This document shows positions 62,063 to 64,000 of a stretch of 64,000 nt of DNA, in pieces. Below the pieces are notes generated by a model. That model saw nothing but the letters and a program-made list of their open reading frames with translations. It was not told where the DNA came from and made no database searches. The DNA lies in the NCBI GenBank assembly GCA_029213165.1, contig JARGNO010000014.1, positions 1 through 64,000 on the forward strand, in the 5' to 3' direction. The position numbers and the translations under genes were made by a program. Source of the DNA: Minwuia sp. Lineage in GTDB: Bacteria; Pseudomonadota; Alphaproteobacteria; Minwuiales; Minwuiaceae. The number at the start of each line of letters is the position of its first letter. Within the stretch, counting starts at the first letter, position 1.

Positions 62063-62800
62063 ATGCAGAGCGAATTGATCACCCCGCCCATCCAGACCGC
62101 GTCTGGAGGCCCGTTGGCCGACCTGCTGGCCATGCTCCAGTCCGGGGGCCCTGTGGTGGCCCTGCTGATCGCCATGTCGGTTGCGGCAACGGCCATTGTG
62201 CTTGCCAAGGCCTGGCAGTTGCGCGGCATACGGTCTGCGGATGCAAACCTGACCCGTGAGGCCCTGTCGGTGTGGCAGGCAGGCCGGACAGGCGAGGCCC
62301 TGTCGCGGCTGGAGCATGCGACCGGCCCGCTCGCCATGGTGATCGCCGCCGCCATGCGCGGCATGCGCCAGGGCATGGACGCGGACATGGTGCGCGCGGA
62401 GACCCTGCGTTTCGCCAGCGATATTCTTGAATCCTGCCGGTCCGGTCTGAGACCGCTGGAAGTCATCGCCTCCCTCGCCCCGCTGCTTGGCCTGTTCGGC
62501 ACCGTTCTGGGCATGATCGAGGCGTTTCGGCAGTTGGAGGCCGCAGGCAACCAGGTGAACCCGGCCATCCTGTCCGGCGGGATCTGGGAGGCTCTGCTGA
62601 CAACGGCAGTGGGCCTGGCCGTCGCAATTCCATCAGTCGTGGCCCTGAACTGGCTGGAACGCCGGATCGAGCGACTGACGCATGCGGCGGACAGCGCCAT
62701 CATCCGCCTGTTCACCCAGAACCTTCCCCCGGCACGCAATGCGGAGGCTTCCCATGTCGGCGATTTCCACCCCGCCGCCGTCGCTCAGGGCGGCGACTGA
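62063..62800 (+). CDS. exbB: MotA/TolQ/ExbB proton channel family protein
   Basis: LEVIASLAPLLGLFGTVLGMIEAFRQL...GGIWEALLTTAVGLAVAIPSVVALNWLERRIE. Confidence 0.93.
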   Translation: MQSELITPPIQTASGGPLADLLAMLQSGGPVVALLIAMSVAATAIVLAKAWQLRGIRSADANLTREALSVWQAGRTGEALSRLEHATGPLAMVIAAAMRGMRQGMDADMVRAETLRFASDILESCRSGLRPLEVIASLAPLLGLFGTVLGMIEAFRQLEAAGNQVNPAILSGGIWEALLTTAVGLAVAIPSVVALNWLERRIERLTHAADSAIIRLFTQNLPPARNAEASHVGDFHPAAVAQGGD

Positions 62801-63185
62801 CGGACGCCGACGGACATTGATCAGCCTGACACCGCTGATTGATGTCGTCTTCATCCTGCTGGTCTTCTTCATGCTCGCCTCCTCCTTCCTCGACTGGCGC
62901 GCCATCGACCTCGACCCGCCGGCGACGGCGGGCGCGGCCAACAGGCTGACCGGCGCCATGCTGGTAGATGTCCGCAGCGATGACCTGCGGCTGTCCGGGG
63001 AAAACCTGTCCCTGAACCTGATCGTGGATCGGCTGAAGCAGGTCGCCCGGGACCACCCGGACCGGGCCATCGTCGTGCGCCCGACCGAAGGTGTCTCCCT
63101 GCAGCGCACGATCGAGGTGCTGGACCGGCTGGCGGAGAGCGGAATGCAGAACATCTCCCTGAACCGGGGCGGGCAAACCAGATGA
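62754..63185 (+). CDS. exbD: ExbD/TolR family protein (first copy)
   Basis: LISLTPLIDVVFILLVFFMLASSFLDWRAIDLDPP. Confidence 0.92.
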   Translation: MSAISTPPPSLRAATDGRRRTLISLTPLIDVVFILLVFFMLASSFLDWRAIDLDPPATAGAANRLTGAMLVDVRSDDLRLSGENLSLNLIVDRLKQVARDHPDRAIVVRPTEGVSLQRTIEVLDRLAESGMQNISLNRGGQTR

Positions 63186-63583
63186 GCCTTGCCAGTGAAA
63201 GCCAGAAGCGCCCGCGCAACGACGACGACCGCATCCTGCCGCTGATCAATGTCGTCTTCCTGCTGCTGATCTTCTTCATGATTGCGGGCCATCTCACGGC
63301 CACCGACCCATTCGCCGTGACGCCGCCGCATTCCGCGACCGAGACCACACCCGATGCGGACAGTCACCTGATCCTGATCGACCGGAACGGCCGCCTGGCC
63401 CTGGATGGTCGCCCCCTGCCGGAGGCCGCTGTGCTGGCCGCGTTCGGGTCCGGTCCGGCGAACATGGTCAGGATCAAGGCCGATGGTGCCGTGGACGCGG
63501 TCACCGTGATTGCCCTGATGGAACGTCTCCGCGCGGCTGGCCTATCGGAACTGCAACTGTTGACTGTCCCGGCAGCAGAATGA
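63182..63583 (+). CDS. exbD: ExbD/TolR family protein (second copy)
   Basis: RILPLINVVFLLLIFFMIAGHLTATDPFAVTPP; ATGA overlap with first copy. Confidence 0.9.
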   Translation: MSLASESQKRPRNDDDRILPLINVVFLLLIFFMIAGHLTATDPFAVTPPHSATETTPDADSHLILIDRNGRLALDGRPLPEAAVLAAFGSGPANMVRIKADGAVDAVTVIALMERLRAAGLSELQLLTVPAAE

Positions 63584-64000
63584 GCCAGATCGCTCGTCCT
63601 GTCTGGTTCCCGGCACTGGTTGTGGCTGTCCTGCTGCATGTCGGACTGGCCGTTGCCATGCTGATGCAGGCACCGACCAAGGGCACGGCCCTGCCCGGCA
63701 TTTCCGGAATGCAGGTCGGCCTTGCCGCCTCGGGCGGCGCAGCAGGCGACGTGGCCGAGATCGAGGCCGACCCGGCAGAGGCAGGAAACCTGTCAACCGA
63801 AGCGGAAGAAGCAGTACCTGTCGAACCTGTCACAGAGCCGTTGTCCGACCCGACACAGGTTTCGGAAGTGTCGGAGATGACACCGGATACCCCACCGGTC
63901 GAAACCACAGCCACGGCAGATGTCCTGCCGCCCGATACAATGCCTGCGCCGCTACCCCAGGCGGACGCGGTGGCTCCAGTCCATGAAACCGTCCCGCCCG
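63580..64000 (+). CDS. TonB-like energy transducer, N-terminal part (3' truncated by window)
   Basis: N-terminal TM (VWFPALVVAVLLHVGLAVAMLMQ) followed by acidic/Pro-rich region; ATGA overlap with exbD. Confidence 0.75.
   Translation, partial: MSQIARPVWFPALVVAVLLHVGLAVAMLMQAPTKGTALPGISGMQVGLAASGGAAGDVAEIEADPAEAGNLSTEAEEAVPVEPVTEPLSDPTQVSEVSEMTPDTPPVETTATADVLPPDTMPAPLPQADAVAPVHETVPP

Overview
GC-rich window from what looks like an alphaproteobacterial chromosome (inferred from gene content; not tested). Coding is dense and almost entirely chromosomal. There is no integrase, transposase, phage gene or CRISPR array that I can support. Main blocks: (1) 3' end of a xanthine dehydrogenase/CoxL-type molybdopterin subunit plus a DUF2000 protein. 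(2) Aerobic cobalamin and cobalt-uptake locus: cbtB-cbtA-cobW-cobN-cobO on the minus strand behind a cobalamin riboswitch, with cobT-cobP-cobS divergent. (3) Mixed metabolic genes (SDR, ArsH, HAD, DUF2336, agmatinase, crotonases, epoxide hydrolase, SCO, tRNA-Arg(CCG), UspA, TauE, RecQ, acyl-CoA dehydrogenase, MFS, NUDIX x3). (4) A small regulatory/envelope group (HupE-like, DUF4198, HATPase, FecR, MarR, REC, DUF2336, MoaA, TolA-like/SEL1/ankyrin protein, MscS, AsmA). (5) leuB/leuD. (6) A sulfur-ester group (two arylsulfatases, sulfotransferase, SulP, alkylsulfatase-like MBL enzyme). (7) An acyl-CoA operon with an unpaired biotin carboxylase. (8) An ExbB-ExbD-ExbD-TonB operon with a Fur-like box, cut by the window edge. 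The most unusual non-coding signals are: a second, B12-box-less cobalamin aptamer-like half directly upstream of the canonical riboswitch; and a two-copy long-hairpin element with a conserved core and loop but diverged, still complementary outer arms, placed 12-14 bp after stop codons in the same orientation.
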